A stretch of 64,000 nucleotides of DNA from Chryseobacterium sp. MEBOG06 (GTDB lineage: Bacteria; Bacteroidota; Bacteroidia; Flavobacteriales; Weeksellaceae). Positions 36,025 to 45,553 of this stretch are shown here, one piece after another (the first letter of the stretch is position 1; each line of letters starts with the position of its first letter). The DNA lies in contig NZ_CP084580.1 in assembly GCF_021869765.1 (NCBI RefSeq), positions 3,224,001 to 3,288,000 on the forward strand. Direction: 5' to 3'. A program made the position numbers and the translations under genes. The notes beneath the pieces were generated by a model. It was not told where the DNA came from, did no database searches, and saw only the letters and a list, made by a program, of their open reading frames with translations.

Positions 36025-37716
36025 TTACGAATTTACTGCTTTCTGCTTATAAAACAGTAATATGATTGTCGAAAATATAATAACTGCTGCTGCCCCGATT
36101 ACATTAAGCCAAAGGAAAGAAACGATATCAAACTGATAAACGGCAATAACCGTAATTTCTGATAAAATTGCAGCAATAAATACATTCGCGCCGTCGACTT
36201 TTTTATAGTAAAATGCAACAAGAAAAATCCCCAATATCGGACCATAGAAAAGAGAACCCAATACATTCACCGCTTCAATAAGGGAACCCATTTGAGTGGC
36301 AAACATGGCAACACCAATTGAGAAGATCCCCCACGCTAGCGTGTGCAGGCGGCTATACTTCAATTCGGTTGCATCATCAGGAATATCTTTTCTAAATATC
36401 AAATGAACATCTTTTAGTGAGCAGGCGGCAAGGGAATTCAGCGCTGCGGAAATGGAACCCCAGCTGGCCAGAAAAATGACGGCAAACAGTAAACCGATCA
36501 TTCCTACAGGCAGGGTATTTTTTACGAAATACAGGAAAATGTAATTGGTATCCGTTTTCTCGGCATTATAGTTTGAATGATTGATTGCTTCCTCTACCCT
36601 GCCGTGCAGAGCTTTTACCTGAGTTTGCGTGTTTTTAAAATCCTGAATTGTTTTTTTAAGTTGGGGAGATTGAGTTTCTTTTAGCTTTAGGATTTCTTTC
36701 GATTCTGCATTAAATTTTATCTGCAAATCCTGATGTTCTTTTTCAAAAACCGCAGCCTGTTCGGGTTGTGTTTCCTTTAAATACTGATAAGAGCGCTCGT
36801 TAAAATAAATGGGAGCCGGTTTTAGAGAAAAGAAAGCAAAAAGCAAAGCACCAATCAGGAGAATCGCAAATTGCATCGGAATTTTAACCAATCCGTTCAA
36901 CAGCAAGCCCATTTTTGCATTGGTATTGTCCTTTGCCGTAATATACCTCCCGACCTGACTCTGGTCGGTACCGAAGTAAGAAAGTGCCAGAAAAAAACCA
37001 CCAATCAGCCCACTCCAGATATTATATTTGTCTTTCCAATCGAATTCTGTGGTGATTACATTGAGCTTTCCGGATTTCCCTGCCAGATAAAGCGCATCCT
37101 TAAAACCTATGCCATTCGGCATATTCTGAATAAGCAGATACCCCGCAAAAGCCATGGTTCCCAGAATAATCAGAAACTGTAATTTTTGAGTGTGAGCGAT
37201 CGCTTTTGCACCGCCAACGTAGGTATAAATCAATAAAATACCACCCGTTAAAACATTGGTTAAATAAATATTCCAGTTTAAAACACTTGACAAGATGATA
37301 CTTGGAGCGTAGATACTGATTCCTGTTGACAGACCCCTGGAAAAAAGGAAAAGCAGTGATGTGAGCACCCTCGTTTTTTTATCAAAACGGTTTTCCAGAT
37401 ATTCATAAGCAGTATAAACATTTAAGCGCTGAAAAATCGGAATGAAAGTGATACAGATCACAATCATCGCCAAAGGCAACCCAAAGTAATACTGCACGAA
37501 ACGCATGCCGTCCGTATAAGCCTGACCCGGTGCCGAAAGAAATGTAATGGCACTGGCCTGGGTGGCCATAATCCCTATCAGCACAATGTACCAGGGCATT
37601 TTATTATCTGCTTTCAGGTAGGATTCGTTGCTTTTTTGGCCCCGACCGATGAATACGCCGTACACCACCACTGCAACCAGTGTAACAATGAGAACTGTCC
37701 AATCTATATTACTCAT
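36025..37716 (-). CDS. sodium:solute symporter (SSS family)
   Basis: 563 residues with about 13-14 membrane helices. SSS family marks: FIGRGQKSNESYLKADNKMP, MATQASAITFLSAPGQAYTD, YEYLENRFDKKTRVLTSLLF and LSYFGTDQSQVGRYITAKD. There is a soluble, charged loop of ~90 residues (near 310-390). It imports a small organic solute with sodium. Its ATG overlaps the stop of a 34-residue ORF, which overlaps the PIG-L deacetylase gene, so all three are one translationally coupled operon. The substrate may be a sugar or acetate-type product of that hydrolase (inference). Confidence 0.93.
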   Translation of the reverse strand: MSNIDWTVLIVTLVAVVVYGVFIGRGQKSNESYLKADNKMPWYIVLIGIMATQASAITFLSAPGQAYTDGMRFVQYYFGLPLAMIVICITFIPIFQRLNVYTAYEYLENRFDKKTRVLTSLLFLFSRGLSTGISIYAPSIILSSVLNWNIYLTNVLTGGILLIYTYVGGAKAIAHTQKLQFLIILGTMAFAGYLLIQNMPNGIGFKDALYLAGKSGKLNVITTEFDWKDKYNIWSGLIGGFFLALSYFGTDQSQVGRYITAKDNTNAKMGLLLNGLVKIPMQFAILLIGALLFAFFSLKPAPIYFNERSYQYLKETQPEQAAVFEKEHQDLQIKFNAESKEILKLKETQSPQLKKTIQDFKNTQTQVKALHGRVEEAINHSNYNAEKTDTNYIFLYFVKNTLPVGMIGLLFAVIFLASWGSISAALNSLAACSLKDVHLIFRKDIPDDATELKYSRLHTLAWGIFSIGVAMFATQMGSLIEAVNVLGSLFYGPILGIFLVAFYYKKVDGANVFIAAILSEITVIAVYQFDIVSFLWLNVIGAAAVIIFSTIILLFYKQKAVNS

Positions 37717-37817
37717 GCCCAGAATTTAGTAAACCCATAATAAAATGCGATCTGCAATACTAATGCAATGGCTAATAGTATGTACCAGGTATTCCAATTT
37801 TTAAGTTTATTGTTCAT
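37713..37817 (-). CDS. 34-residue single-helix membrane peptide
   Basis: A small ORF, MNNKLKNWNTWYILLAIALV then LQIAFYYGFTKFWA, encoding one membrane helix with a basic N-terminus. Its ATG overlaps the PIG-L stop (TGATG) and its stop overlaps the symporter ATG (ATGA), so it is precisely fitted between two real genes. That is strong evidence that it is translated. It probably is an accessory subunit of the symporter, as small helices are for other transporters. This is inference; the family is unknown to me. Confidence 0.75.
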   Translation of the reverse strand: MNNKLKNWNTWYILLAIALVLQIAFYYGFTKFWA

Positions 37818-40321
37818 CAGTTTTTCTGTGCAGATAAAAAGTTAAAAAATAAACGCGCTGCCCCCACATTTCCCGCAGGCAGCTGTCTGAAAAATGCCAA
37901 CGGGGTATAAATAAAATTACCCTTCCCGTATCGGGCATATAAAGTAGATCCCTGCAAAGGCTCTTCACCTGTATCATGCATTTCAAAAAGCGGTTCATAC
38001 GCCGCATCCCATTGAGCGGGGAAATAGGCGCCACGCTCCTGTACCCATCCCTTAAAATCATCCATAGTAATTTTGTTCGGAAAGTTCAGTAATTTATGAT
38101 TTGGATTTAAAAATTTGACTGCAGCATTTTCTTCAGTAACCCGCTTATTGGCAATACTGAAATTGTACATTCCCAATTGGTCAACGGTGGTATCCTGATT
38201 GGTGTTATACTGCATCACCAGATTACCTCCGGATTTCACATAAGACCATAAAAAAGGCATCCAGCGGCCCAGTTTTTTCTCTGTATTATTGGCACGAACA
38301 CCCAATACGATGGCATCATACTGCGACAGCTTGTTTTGACTGGCATTTCCAGCAGTTTCATCTAAGTTGCCATAAAAATCTTCATCTTTGAGGACATCTG
38401 CCTGAATCCCTGCGATGCGTAGGAACTCAGGAATGAAATCGCCCGCACCTTCTATGTAACCCACTTTTTTAACCTTCGCCTGAATATCGCCTTTCATGAC
38501 GGTTACCGTTGCAGGGGCAAAATATTGTAAGGAGGGTAAATGCGGGTACTGAATTAATACTTGCTTTTTATTATAAGTAACTCCATCTGCCACAAAATTG
38601 GCATCCAGCTGCAAGCGGGATGAAGGTATTGCAGCAAGCTTAGTTTTTGGAATAACGTAATCTATGGTCGTATCTTTTCCATTGAGCGAGCTTATATTGG
38701 CACTGCCTAATCGTTCTCCGTTATACATCAGGTTTAGAATACCGTTATTGTACGGTTTGTTAGAATTAGCCTTAACATTTAAACTCAGATGTAAATCTTC
38801 ATTTTCTTTAACTAAATAAAGGGCTTGTGTAAATTTCAGTTCCAGTGCAGGGACAATACGCAGGGCTTCGACTACATCACCACGCACCGGGTCTAATTTC
38901 TTAAAAGATAATGGAAGTTTAACCTGAAAACTTTCAGAACCGATTTTTAAACCAAGTAAGACATTCAGTGGTGATTCTGCCTCTGGCAAGCCGATTAAAG
39001 TATCATTGGGAACAGAGAAAGTGGCTGCATCTTTGGGAGATTTTGCCAACCAGTAAGGTTCTGTGAGTGCTGCATCTGCAGGAATCTGAATGTCATGCTG
39101 AATGGTAATTAAAGAATCTTTTGATAGTTTTCTATTGAAGCTTTCTGACTGGCTTAACCATTGTACATTTTCTAAAACCACAGGATTGGCAGCTCTTGAA
39201 ATCAGGTTTAATCTGAAATTGTAATGATCCCCGGCGACCGCTTCAGCCTGATTGGTCACTACCTCGCCCATAAAGCCGGCACAGCTTAAAATAATATTGT
39301 CGAGAGACTTGATTTTATCTTTTTTCAGGTCCGCATCTTTTAGAGCCATGACCTTTTTTCGCAAAGCGAGCAAGGCAGGTAAACTGAGGTCAGGATTATT
39401 GAAATTGAAAGCGGAAATAATTTTATCTAATGACTGGTCAATATCAGCACTTCCTTGTGAAGTCCAGGTTTTAGTTATCCCATCAAAAAGGTTTGCTTTT
39501 GCGGTCTCGCCAAGAACATGGCTAAAATATTCAGTTTTGATCCCGGCTACAGACTGGGTTCCTGCCCCCTGGCTTTTATGCAGACTTCTGCTTAATCCTG
39601 CCAGTTCACCATAGCCCATTCCCAATTGCGCATCATATTGCCCAACGGTAACTTTCAGTTGATCTTCAGCAGTCGTATTAACTCCACCAAATCTGAAAGT
39701 ATTCCACAATACGCGTTTTGGCTGCCATACATTAACGTATTTCAGTTGATCCGGGAAAGCTGTTTTATCGCCTGCCAGCTTAAAGGCTTTTTCCGCCACC
39801 ACAGCCGAAGCCGCATGTTGTCCGTGGCCTGCCGCAGCAGTAGGAGGAAAACGACAAATGATCACATCCGGACGGAATTTTCGGATGACCCAAACGACAT
39901 CCGCAGTAATACTGTCTGCATCCCATTGCTTAAAGGTATCGGTTGTATTTTTAGAGAACCCGAAATCAATCGCACGGGTAAAAAACTGCTGGGCACCATC
40001 TAATTTTCTTGCCTCTAAAAGCTCATGGGTTCTGATTAAACCCAATGCAGCCCCCTGCTCTGTACCTAGTAAATTCTGACCCCCATCACCTCTGGTTAAA
40101 GACAAATAACCCGTTTCTACATTTTGGTCGTTGATTAACCAGGAGAGTAATCCTGTATTTTCATCATCGGGATGAGCCGCAAGGTATAAAACTTTAGGCA
40201 GTTGTTTAAGGGTTTTGAGCTCACGGTAGATTTCAGATGATTTGGAAGGCCGAACCTGCTGGGCCGAACAAAAAACCGTATAAAATCCAAGGATAAATAC
40301 AGTGCTTACTTTTTTGAACAT
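37817..40321 (-). CDS. PIG-L family N-acetylglucosamine deacetylase-like protein
   Basis: 834 residues. Signal peptide (FILGFYTVFCSAQQ). The N-terminal PIG-L/LmbE domain has the zinc-binding YLAAHPDDENTGLL (His50, Asp52, Asp53), SLTRGDGGQNLLG and the third ligand in AAAGHGQHAAS. After it come ~500 residues of beta-rich domains and a C-terminal GATase1-like fold (DAIVLGVRANNT, GGNLVMQYNTNQD). It likely removes acetyl groups from GlcNAc-containing or similar compounds in the periplasm. It is the first gene of the operon with the 34-residue peptide and the symporter, suggesting hydrolysis followed by uptake. Confidence 0.92.
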   Translation of the reverse strand: MFKKVSTVFILGFYTVFCSAQQVRPSKSSEIYRELKTLKQLPKVLYLAAHPDDENTGLLSWLINDQNVETGYLSLTRGDGGQNLLGTEQGAALGLIRTHELLEARKLDGAQQFFTRAIDFGFSKNTTDTFKQWDADSITADVVWVIRKFRPDVIICRFPPTAAAGHGQHAASAVVAEKAFKLAGDKTAFPDQLKYVNVWQPKRVLWNTFRFGGVNTTAEDQLKVTVGQYDAQLGMGYGELAGLSRSLHKSQGAGTQSVAGIKTEYFSHVLGETAKANLFDGITKTWTSQGSADIDQSLDKIISAFNFNNPDLSLPALLALRKKVMALKDADLKKDKIKSLDNIILSCAGFMGEVVTNQAEAVAGDHYNFRLNLISRAANPVVLENVQWLSQSESFNRKLSKDSLITIQHDIQIPADAALTEPYWLAKSPKDAATFSVPNDTLIGLPEAESPLNVLLGLKIGSESFQVKLPLSFKKLDPVRGDVVEALRIVPALELKFTQALYLVKENEDLHLSLNVKANSNKPYNNGILNLMYNGERLGSANISSLNGKDTTIDYVIPKTKLAAIPSSRLQLDANFVADGVTYNKKQVLIQYPHLPSLQYFAPATVTVMKGDIQAKVKKVGYIEGAGDFIPEFLRIAGIQADVLKDEDFYGNLDETAGNASQNKLSQYDAIVLGVRANNTEKKLGRWMPFLWSYVKSGGNLVMQYNTNQDTTVDQLGMYNFSIANKRVTEENAAVKFLNPNHKLLNFPNKITMDDFKGWVQERGAYFPAQWDAAYEPLFEMHDTGEEPLQGSTLYARYGKGNFIYTPLAFFRQLPAGNVGAARLFFNFLSAQKN

Positions 40322-40511
40322 TTAAATTTGCTTTGCGAGACAAATATAAGTAAATCATCTTTCTTTCAATCTTAAAAGAATCAGACTATGAATTTCACAA
40401 AAAAATTGGTTTAAACTTTTTTATGAACCCACTAAAGTCTTAAAAAATCAAGGATTTCTATTATTCTCGCAGATGCCGCAAATTGAAAACCTATACAATG
40501 CAAACAGATTC

Positions 40512-41183
40512 TTATGTTTTTTTAATTGTATTCCGTGTAAGATAGATATAATTAAACATGCAAAATGTGGCTGCCGCGCCAAATGTATGCCATAAAAAGT
40601 GTGTTCCGAACCTCAGCCATTCCCATTTGTCAACGATGCGGAAAGTCAGTGCGAGAGCAAACGACAATAAAGCAAAACCTACCCATTTGCCAGCTTTCCA
40701 TTGGGTATAAATCAGATAACTTAGTACCGAAAAAAGCACAAATGAAGCCATTATTGCATAATTTACGTTGATAAAAAGAGAAGCGTTATCTATCGAAATC
40801 CAGTTTCTCAAAGCAAACATGAGTATCAGATACACGAGAACCATTACCACCGCATAGTACCATCTGATGCTCTGCGCTAAAAAATAAAATCCGGCAGACA
40901 GACACAGCAGCATAATGGGCAGCCAATCCATCATGATAAATACCGGCCATTGCCTGAATGAATGGTAAACGGTTCCCCCTATGGCACCAATGTATAATAA
41001 AACCAGGCAGTAGGTTAAAAAAGGATATTCTTTAAAATTACCCTTCATTTTAAGGGTCCAAAAAATGGCTATGGCTAAAAATAACAGAGCAGTTATTGCA
41101 TTGAATGGCTCAGGGAAAAACTGGGCCATATCTGTTTCTTTATATAACATGCCTCCGTCCGGAGGTATTGGGTTTATCGGCAT
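40512..41183 (-). CDS. ceramidase-like (CREST superfamily) membrane protein
   Basis: 223 residues with seven membrane helices. Conserved CREST residues are visible: GGTVYHSFRQW (Ser and His), IMMDWLPIMLL (Asp), and GTHFLWHTFGAAATF (HxxxH) in the last helix. These place it with alkaline ceramidases and related hydrolases. Sphingolipids are common in Bacteroidota, so a lipid amidase role is plausible. The start at 41183 has a hydrophilic leader PINPIPPDGG typical of the family. Monocistronic, divergent from the AraC gene. Confidence 0.82.
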   Translation of the reverse strand: MPINPIPPDGGMLYKETDMAQFFPEPFNAITALLFLAIAIFWTLKMKGNFKEYPFLTYCLVLLYIGAIGGTVYHSFRQWPVFIMMDWLPIMLLCLSAGFYFLAQSIRWYYAVVMVLVYLILMFALRNWISIDNASLFINVNYAIMASFVLFSVLSYLIYTQWKAGKWVGFALLSFALALTFRIVDKWEWLRFGTHFLWHTFGAAATFCMFNYIYLTRNTIKKT

Positions 41184-41356
41184 CGTCTTTAATATACTTC
41201 TCCTAAATATAGAAAAAATATGGCATTATATGTCTGGATGTGACTGATTATATATTATAAAAATGTTAATTCTATTTCTCATACCAATAACCAGATTGAT
41301 TATTTTTTGATTCGTTCATTTAAATATATAGTTTGCTATTTTAATTTCATAAGAAT

Positions 41357-41364
41357 TACATTTG
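41357..41364 (+). promoter_or_regulatory. promoter of the AraC-family gene at 41383
   Basis: TACATTTG is a perfect -7 box, with a TTG at 41333-41335 and a 21-bp spacer, as in flavobacterial promoters. The box lies 19 bp before the ATG and argues against a start upstream of 41383. Confidence 0.55.
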
Positions 41365-41382
41365 TATTTCTTCTTAAAAACT

Positions 41383-42519
41383 ATGGATAAATACAGTTTT
41401 TTGAATACAACTGCTTCTATTGGAATTTTCATGGTACTTTTGTTTGCCCTGTTTTTGATTACCGTAAAAACTAAGCACAGACTTTCAAATTGGCTTCTTG
41501 CTATTTTTCTTTTTACTAATGCTGTAGATGCATTGAAGTTTTTGATGCGGGAATTCCCAGTGAATTATATCAATTTGGAGGCGTTTCGCTGGAGTATTGT
41601 TTATTGCGCTCCGGCATCTTTTTATCTCTATGTACTTTCCGTTTGTTACTCCAATTTTCGTTTAAAACCTAAACATTTACTGCATACGATTCCGTTTATT
41701 GCTTACAATTTGTATTTGATGTGGGGAATTTATTTTGTAGAAAAAGCCTCGAAAATAGATTTTATAAATGGCATGAATGACATGCCTCTCACGCAATTTT
41801 TTCAATTTCTTTTCGAATTTTTATTTCAAGTGTATTTTATTGCTTCATTTCTGGTGATCAGAAGGTCCAAAACGGTGTATCTCGAAAATTATACAAACCC
41901 CAATATTTTCATCCTTAACGCGCTATACACCATAACAATTCTATATTATGTCTTACATTTTATAGTTCTTATAAGATGGCTGGTCACTTTTATCTTTGGT
42001 CTGGGTGAGATCCGAGCCTGGATTGTAATGCTTGATGGATTTGCGTTTTTATTTTGTACCTGCTGGTATCTATTTACTGCATTAAACAATCCAAATTTTT
42101 TTCGAGGAGTAAATTCTGATCTGAAACCTATCACAGAAGTTGTTCCAAAACAAAAAGCCAGCCTTCTACTAGTTGAAGAAAAAAATAAGGAAATCGAATT
42201 TTTAAAAGATTTTATGATTGAAAAAGAACCTTATCTGGATTCATCACTAACCATTCAGGATTTATCGGAGCAGGTAAAAATACCTGTTAAAGATTTATCT
42301 ACTTTGATTAACTTGTATATGGATAAACACTTTTTCGATTTCGTTAATGAATATAGAATTGAAAAAGCAATGCAAATCCTTAAAGATTCTTCTCAACAAG
42401 AACTGACGGTTTTGGAAATTTTGTATCGGGTTGGTTTTAATTCCAAATCTTCGTTCAATACCTCTTTCAAAAAATATACAGGAAAAACACCAACAGATTA
42501 CAGAAAACAATCTTTGTAA
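41383..42519 (+). CDS. seven-helix membrane AraC-family transcriptional regulator
   Basis: 378 residues from the ATG at 41383. The N-terminal ~230 residues contain seven hydrophobic helices (e.g. FMVLLFALFLITVKT, YLYVLSVCYS). The cytoplasmic C-terminus has two AraC helix-turn-helix units: LTIQDLSEQVKIPVKDLSTL and LEILYRVGFNSKSSFNTSFK, ending YTGKTPTDYRK. Membrane-bound AraC regulators of this kind are common in Flavobacteriia and probably sense a signal in or outside the membrane. It is paralogous to the truncated gene at 63110. The targets are unknown. Confidence 0.9.
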   Translation: MDKYSFLNTTASIGIFMVLLFALFLITVKTKHRLSNWLLAIFLFTNAVDALKFLMREFPVNYINLEAFRWSIVYCAPASFYLYVLSVCYSNFRLKPKHLLHTIPFIAYNLYLMWGIYFVEKASKIDFINGMNDMPLTQFFQFLFEFLFQVYFIASFLVIRRSKTVYLENYTNPNIFILNALYTITILYYVLHFIVLIRWLVTFIFGLGEIRAWIVMLDGFAFLFCTCWYLFTALNNPNFFRGVNSDLKPITEVVPKQKASLLLVEEKNKEIEFLKDFMIEKEPYLDSSLTIQDLSEQVKIPVKDLSTLINLYMDKHFFDFVNEYRIEKAMQILKDSSQQELTVLEILYRVGFNSKSSFNTSFKKYTGKTPTDYRKQSL

Positions 42520-42723
42520 AATCAAATTATTTTCAAAAAATGAGTTCGATTTTTTTTAATCGGTCGCGTCCGAAGACTTTCTGACGCATATTTGCATCAA
42601 AAAAATTAAAAGTACAATGAATTACTCTCAAAAAGTTTTCTGCAGCTCTAGTGCATCCATCAGGAAAATGATCACACTTCATTTTATCAAAAGGACGTCA
42701 TAAAATAAAATTCAAAAAAACTA

Positions 42724-44169
42724 ATGAAAAATATAATCACAACATTCCTTTTTCTTTTTTCAATACCTGTATTTTCTCAAAAAAGTGAGAAAGATATTCA
42801 ATTCGTTAAGCAACAAAAAACAGATATCACAGTTGATCAAACGAAAAAAAACCTCATCAACCCAATTGATTCTTTAATGGCAAAATCCTATGAAAGAGGT
42901 TTATTCAATGGAAATGTCCTTATCGCCAAAAACCATAAAATCATATATCAGAAATCATTTGGTTTTACAGATGAAACTCATACAACTTATTTAAATGATA
43001 AGTCAATATTTAATATTGGTTCCATTGCAAAGGAATTCAATGCTGTTGCCATCATGATTTTAGCTGAACGTGGTCTTCTTAATCTTGATGATACAATATC
43101 TAAATTTAATTTGGGCTTACCGAAATGGTCAGAAAAAGTGACCATAAGACATCTCATTAATTATGCGAGTGGTATTCCTCCAATCGAACAATTAAAACCT
43201 GAAAATGATGCGGCTGCGTGGAATATTTTGAGAAGTAATGACAGCCTGCTCTTTGAACCGGGAACCAGTTACAGGTATGATAATGGAAATGTATTTCTAC
43301 AAAGAAGAATAATTGAAAAGGTAACCGGAATATCATTTGAGAAATTTGTCATTAAAAATATAGTTAAGCCATTGAAAATGACCAATTCGGTATTTGAACC
43401 CAAATTGGATTATAAAAACCGAACATCGTGTTATGATATGGACAATGTCCGATGCCCGGAATTGAAATTTATCAGCGGATGGCTCTGGGTAGATAGTAAT
43501 GATCTCTACAAATGGATTGAAGCACTGAATTCTAATCGATTGATATCCAAAGAATCTCTTCAGACTTTGCTGAATAACCCATACGCAAAAGATGAAGGCG
43601 GGTCACTTGGCAGATACTTTGAAAATGACGAATTGCAAAGACATAATGGAGTCTCTTATAAATTTGAATCTATCTATTTAAACGATTTTAAAAATAATAT
43701 TACAATAATTCTGGTGTCTAATAATCTAAATAGAGTGTGGGATCTGGGACATATTATTCACAACTTACTATTGGGAAAAGAGTACGAAATTCCTAAAAAA
43801 TCTATTTATCAGGAGATCAGAAAGGAATCTCTCAGCAATGTAAATAAGGCTATAGAAACATACTCTGTGCTCAAAGAAAATTCTAAAAATGAATATAGCT
43901 TCGAGAACCCAGGCGAGCTTAATAAACTAGGATATGAACTATTAAGAGGTGGAAATGTAGATTCAGCCATTAAAATTTTCAGTCTTAATGTTTCTGAATT
44001 TCCCACATCAGCCAACGTTTATGACAGTCGCGGTGAAGCCTATTTCAATAAAAAAGAATATCAATTATCAAAAGACGATTATCAGAAATCATTAGAGCTG
44101 GACCCCACCAATCAAAATGCGAAGGAAATGATTTTGAAAATCAACCCACTTTTATCTTCTAAAAAATAA
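42724..44169 (+). CDS. serine hydrolase of the beta-lactamase family with C-terminal TPR
   Basis: 481 residues. Signal peptide (IITTFLFLFSIPVFSQ). The class C beta-lactamase-like domain (residues ~45-350) has the SxxK motif in GSIAKEF (Ser100, Lys103), YxN as YDN in SYRYDNGNV (near 184), and a late HNG in LQRHNGVSYKF. The last ~80 residues form a TPR (ANVYDSRGEAYFNKKEYQLS). Such periplasmic enzymes act as D-aminopeptidases, esterases or penicillin-binding hydrolases. A terminator follows at 44175-44207. Monocistronic. Confidence 0.9.
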   Translation: MKNIITTFLFLFSIPVFSQKSEKDIQFVKQQKTDITVDQTKKNLINPIDSLMAKSYERGLFNGNVLIAKNHKIIYQKSFGFTDETHTTYLNDKSIFNIGSIAKEFNAVAIMILAERGLLNLDDTISKFNLGLPKWSEKVTIRHLINYASGIPPIEQLKPENDAAAWNILRSNDSLLFEPGTSYRYDNGNVFLQRRIIEKVTGISFEKFVIKNIVKPLKMTNSVFEPKLDYKNRTSCYDMDNVRCPELKFISGWLWVDSNDLYKWIEALNSNRLISKESLQTLLNNPYAKDEGGSLGRYFENDELQRHNGVSYKFESIYLNDFKNNITIILVSNNLNRVWDLGHIIHNLLLGKEYEIPKKSIYQEIRKESLSNVNKAIETYSVLKENSKNEYSFENPGELNKLGYELLRGGNVDSAIKIFSLNVSEFPTSANVYDSRGEAYFNKKEYQLSKDDYQKSLELDPTNQNAKEMILKINPLLSSKK

Positions 44170-44174
44170 CAATT

Positions 44175-44207
44175 AAAAAGCACTACTTTAAAAAGTGGTG
44201 CTTTTTT
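44175..44207 (+). terminator. rho-independent terminator of the serine hydrolase gene
   Basis: The stem AAAAAGCACTACTT / AAGTGGTGCTTTTTT (one G-T pair) with T run, 6 bp after the stop codon. Confidence 0.88.
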
Positions 44208-44348
44208 CATTCCAGATCGATTTGTCTGTATTGGACTTATTGAAATTTATAAAATCATTTTTTCTATTCAGATGAATTAAAACTTTTATTTCTTATCAAG
44301 CTTTGAGACTGATGTAAAACTCCTACTTTTTATTTGCGCATAACCTTC

Positions 44349-44897
44349 TTATTCCGGATTGGTATCAGCCATCTTCTTTTCTCCCTTTCTTTGAAGAATA
44401 AGGTGCGCGGCATCCAGCATTTTAACCGTATGAATATAAGGCATAACGATATTCCTTTCCGGTAGGTTGTCATAGACGCCCATTGAGAAATAGACGATTC
44501 CCGACAGAAAATAATCAAATTCTTTGAGGGTGTACTCCCTGAATGCCTTTTTGAAAACCAGCAGAGGATTCCGGTATTCCTTCTCCGAAAGCAAACCAAG
44601 AACCAACGGGGAAATCTTTTCCGACCGTGTATTGACTGTCCATTTCCTTTCCTTGAGCATAATGAGATATCCTGCCCAAATCAATGACCGCATCGACTGG
44701 TGAAACTGAAAGATCACCGCAGGATCTTCATGGATCCGGCTATTCCGCTTTACTGCATAATTCATAATGCTGCTAAGCCTTTCTTTGGAAACATCCAGCT
44801 CATTGAACTGAAAGAACGTTTCCATCAGCTGTAATCCTGATTGCTTCTTAGGCACTGCCCAATATGGGGACTCAAAGTCTGGTCTGGTCTTTTTCAT
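44349..44897 (-). CDS. hypothetical protein, Bacteroidota type
   Basis: 182 residues from the ATG at 44897 (a GTG at 44957 would add 20). Soluble, helical and basic: RPDFESPYWAVPKKQSGLQL, SIMNYAVKRNSRIHEDPAVI, SMRSLIWAGYLIMLKERKWT, YFLSGIVYFSMGVYDNLPER. I do not recognise a named domain. A remnant of a paralogue exists at 35308-35396, so the gene has been duplicated or moved with mobile DNA. It sits at the left edge of the Hachiman region. Confidence 0.65.
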   Translation of the reverse strand: MKKTRPDFESPYWAVPKKQSGLQLMETFFQFNELDVSKERLSSIMNYAVKRNSRIHEDPAVIFQFHQSMRSLIWAGYLIMLKERKWTVNTRSEKISPLVLGLLSEKEYRNPLLVFKKAFREYTLKEFDYFLSGIVYFSMGVYDNLPERNIVMPYIHTVKMLDAAHLILQRKGEKKMADTNPE

Positions 44898-44957
44898 GCG
44901 TTTGTATTTTGTAATAAATTTCTGTTCAACATTCGTGGATGGTATTGGTTTCAGCAC

Positions 44958-45485
44958 AGTTCTTCATGCACCATGAAAGTTCACGATCCCCATACAGAAT
45001 GAGCTTTATTGTCATTCTTTTGTGCTCAATATGATTGTTTTCTATTACAATATTTTTACTGTTGTAAAAAGGAAGGAAGCCCTGCCAATGCCGGACTTCC
45101 CGCCCTACAAGACAAAAAATAAAAACTTATGATAGAATTTGTGCTTTTCAGAAAGCCCTTAGGCCGCAACGGATTGTACACTCCATTGTAACATACATGA
45201 TACTTAATGGCGTAAAGCGGGCTTAGAAAATATGATTGTAGAAAAGCAGAACAGCATGAAATAAAAACGGCATGGGACTCTACAATATCCGCTTTTGAGG
45301 TACTGGTATACCCTGCACACAGATAAGAGAACCCACGCCTAGGTCGTGAGCTTCCTGCTTATCATCTTGCGTGCATAAAAATTACCAGTTTTCAAAAGCA
45401 AGGTTCTAAGCAATAGCTTCTAATATTCTTTGAAGTATCGCAAAATTACTTTAATAAGTAATCTTTTCCAAATATAAGAAATTTT
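44958..45485. other. 528-bp intergenic stretch before the XRE operator
   Basis: More GC than the neighbouring accessory genes. There is no convincing gene; the best small ORF (45129-45191, MIEFVLFRKPLGRNGLYTPL) is 20 codons and unsupported. A hairpin AGGAAG...CTTCC lies near 45070-45100. It may be residue of a mobile element. Confidence 0.45.
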
Positions 45486-45515
45486 AATTTTGTTACAAGT
45501 TCTTGTAACAAAATT
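45486..45515. promoter_or_regulatory. perfect 30-bp inverted repeat, probable XRE operator
   Basis: AATTTTGTTACAAG and CTTGTAACAAAATT are perfect inverse complements separated by TT, about 40 bp before the XRE gene. This is a classic self-binding operator for a small dimeric regulator. Confidence 0.75.
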
Positions 45516-45553
45516 TGTAAAAAAATTTCCGCCCTTTGTAGAAATACTCATTA

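Noticed and set aside
42620..42706. 28-codon ORF upstream of the serine hydrolase
   Set aside because: Short, composition-driven, no signal or motif, and more likely part of the leader region.
45129..45191. 20-codon ORF in the gap before the XRE gene
   Set aside because: Too short and without conserved features that can be judged here.
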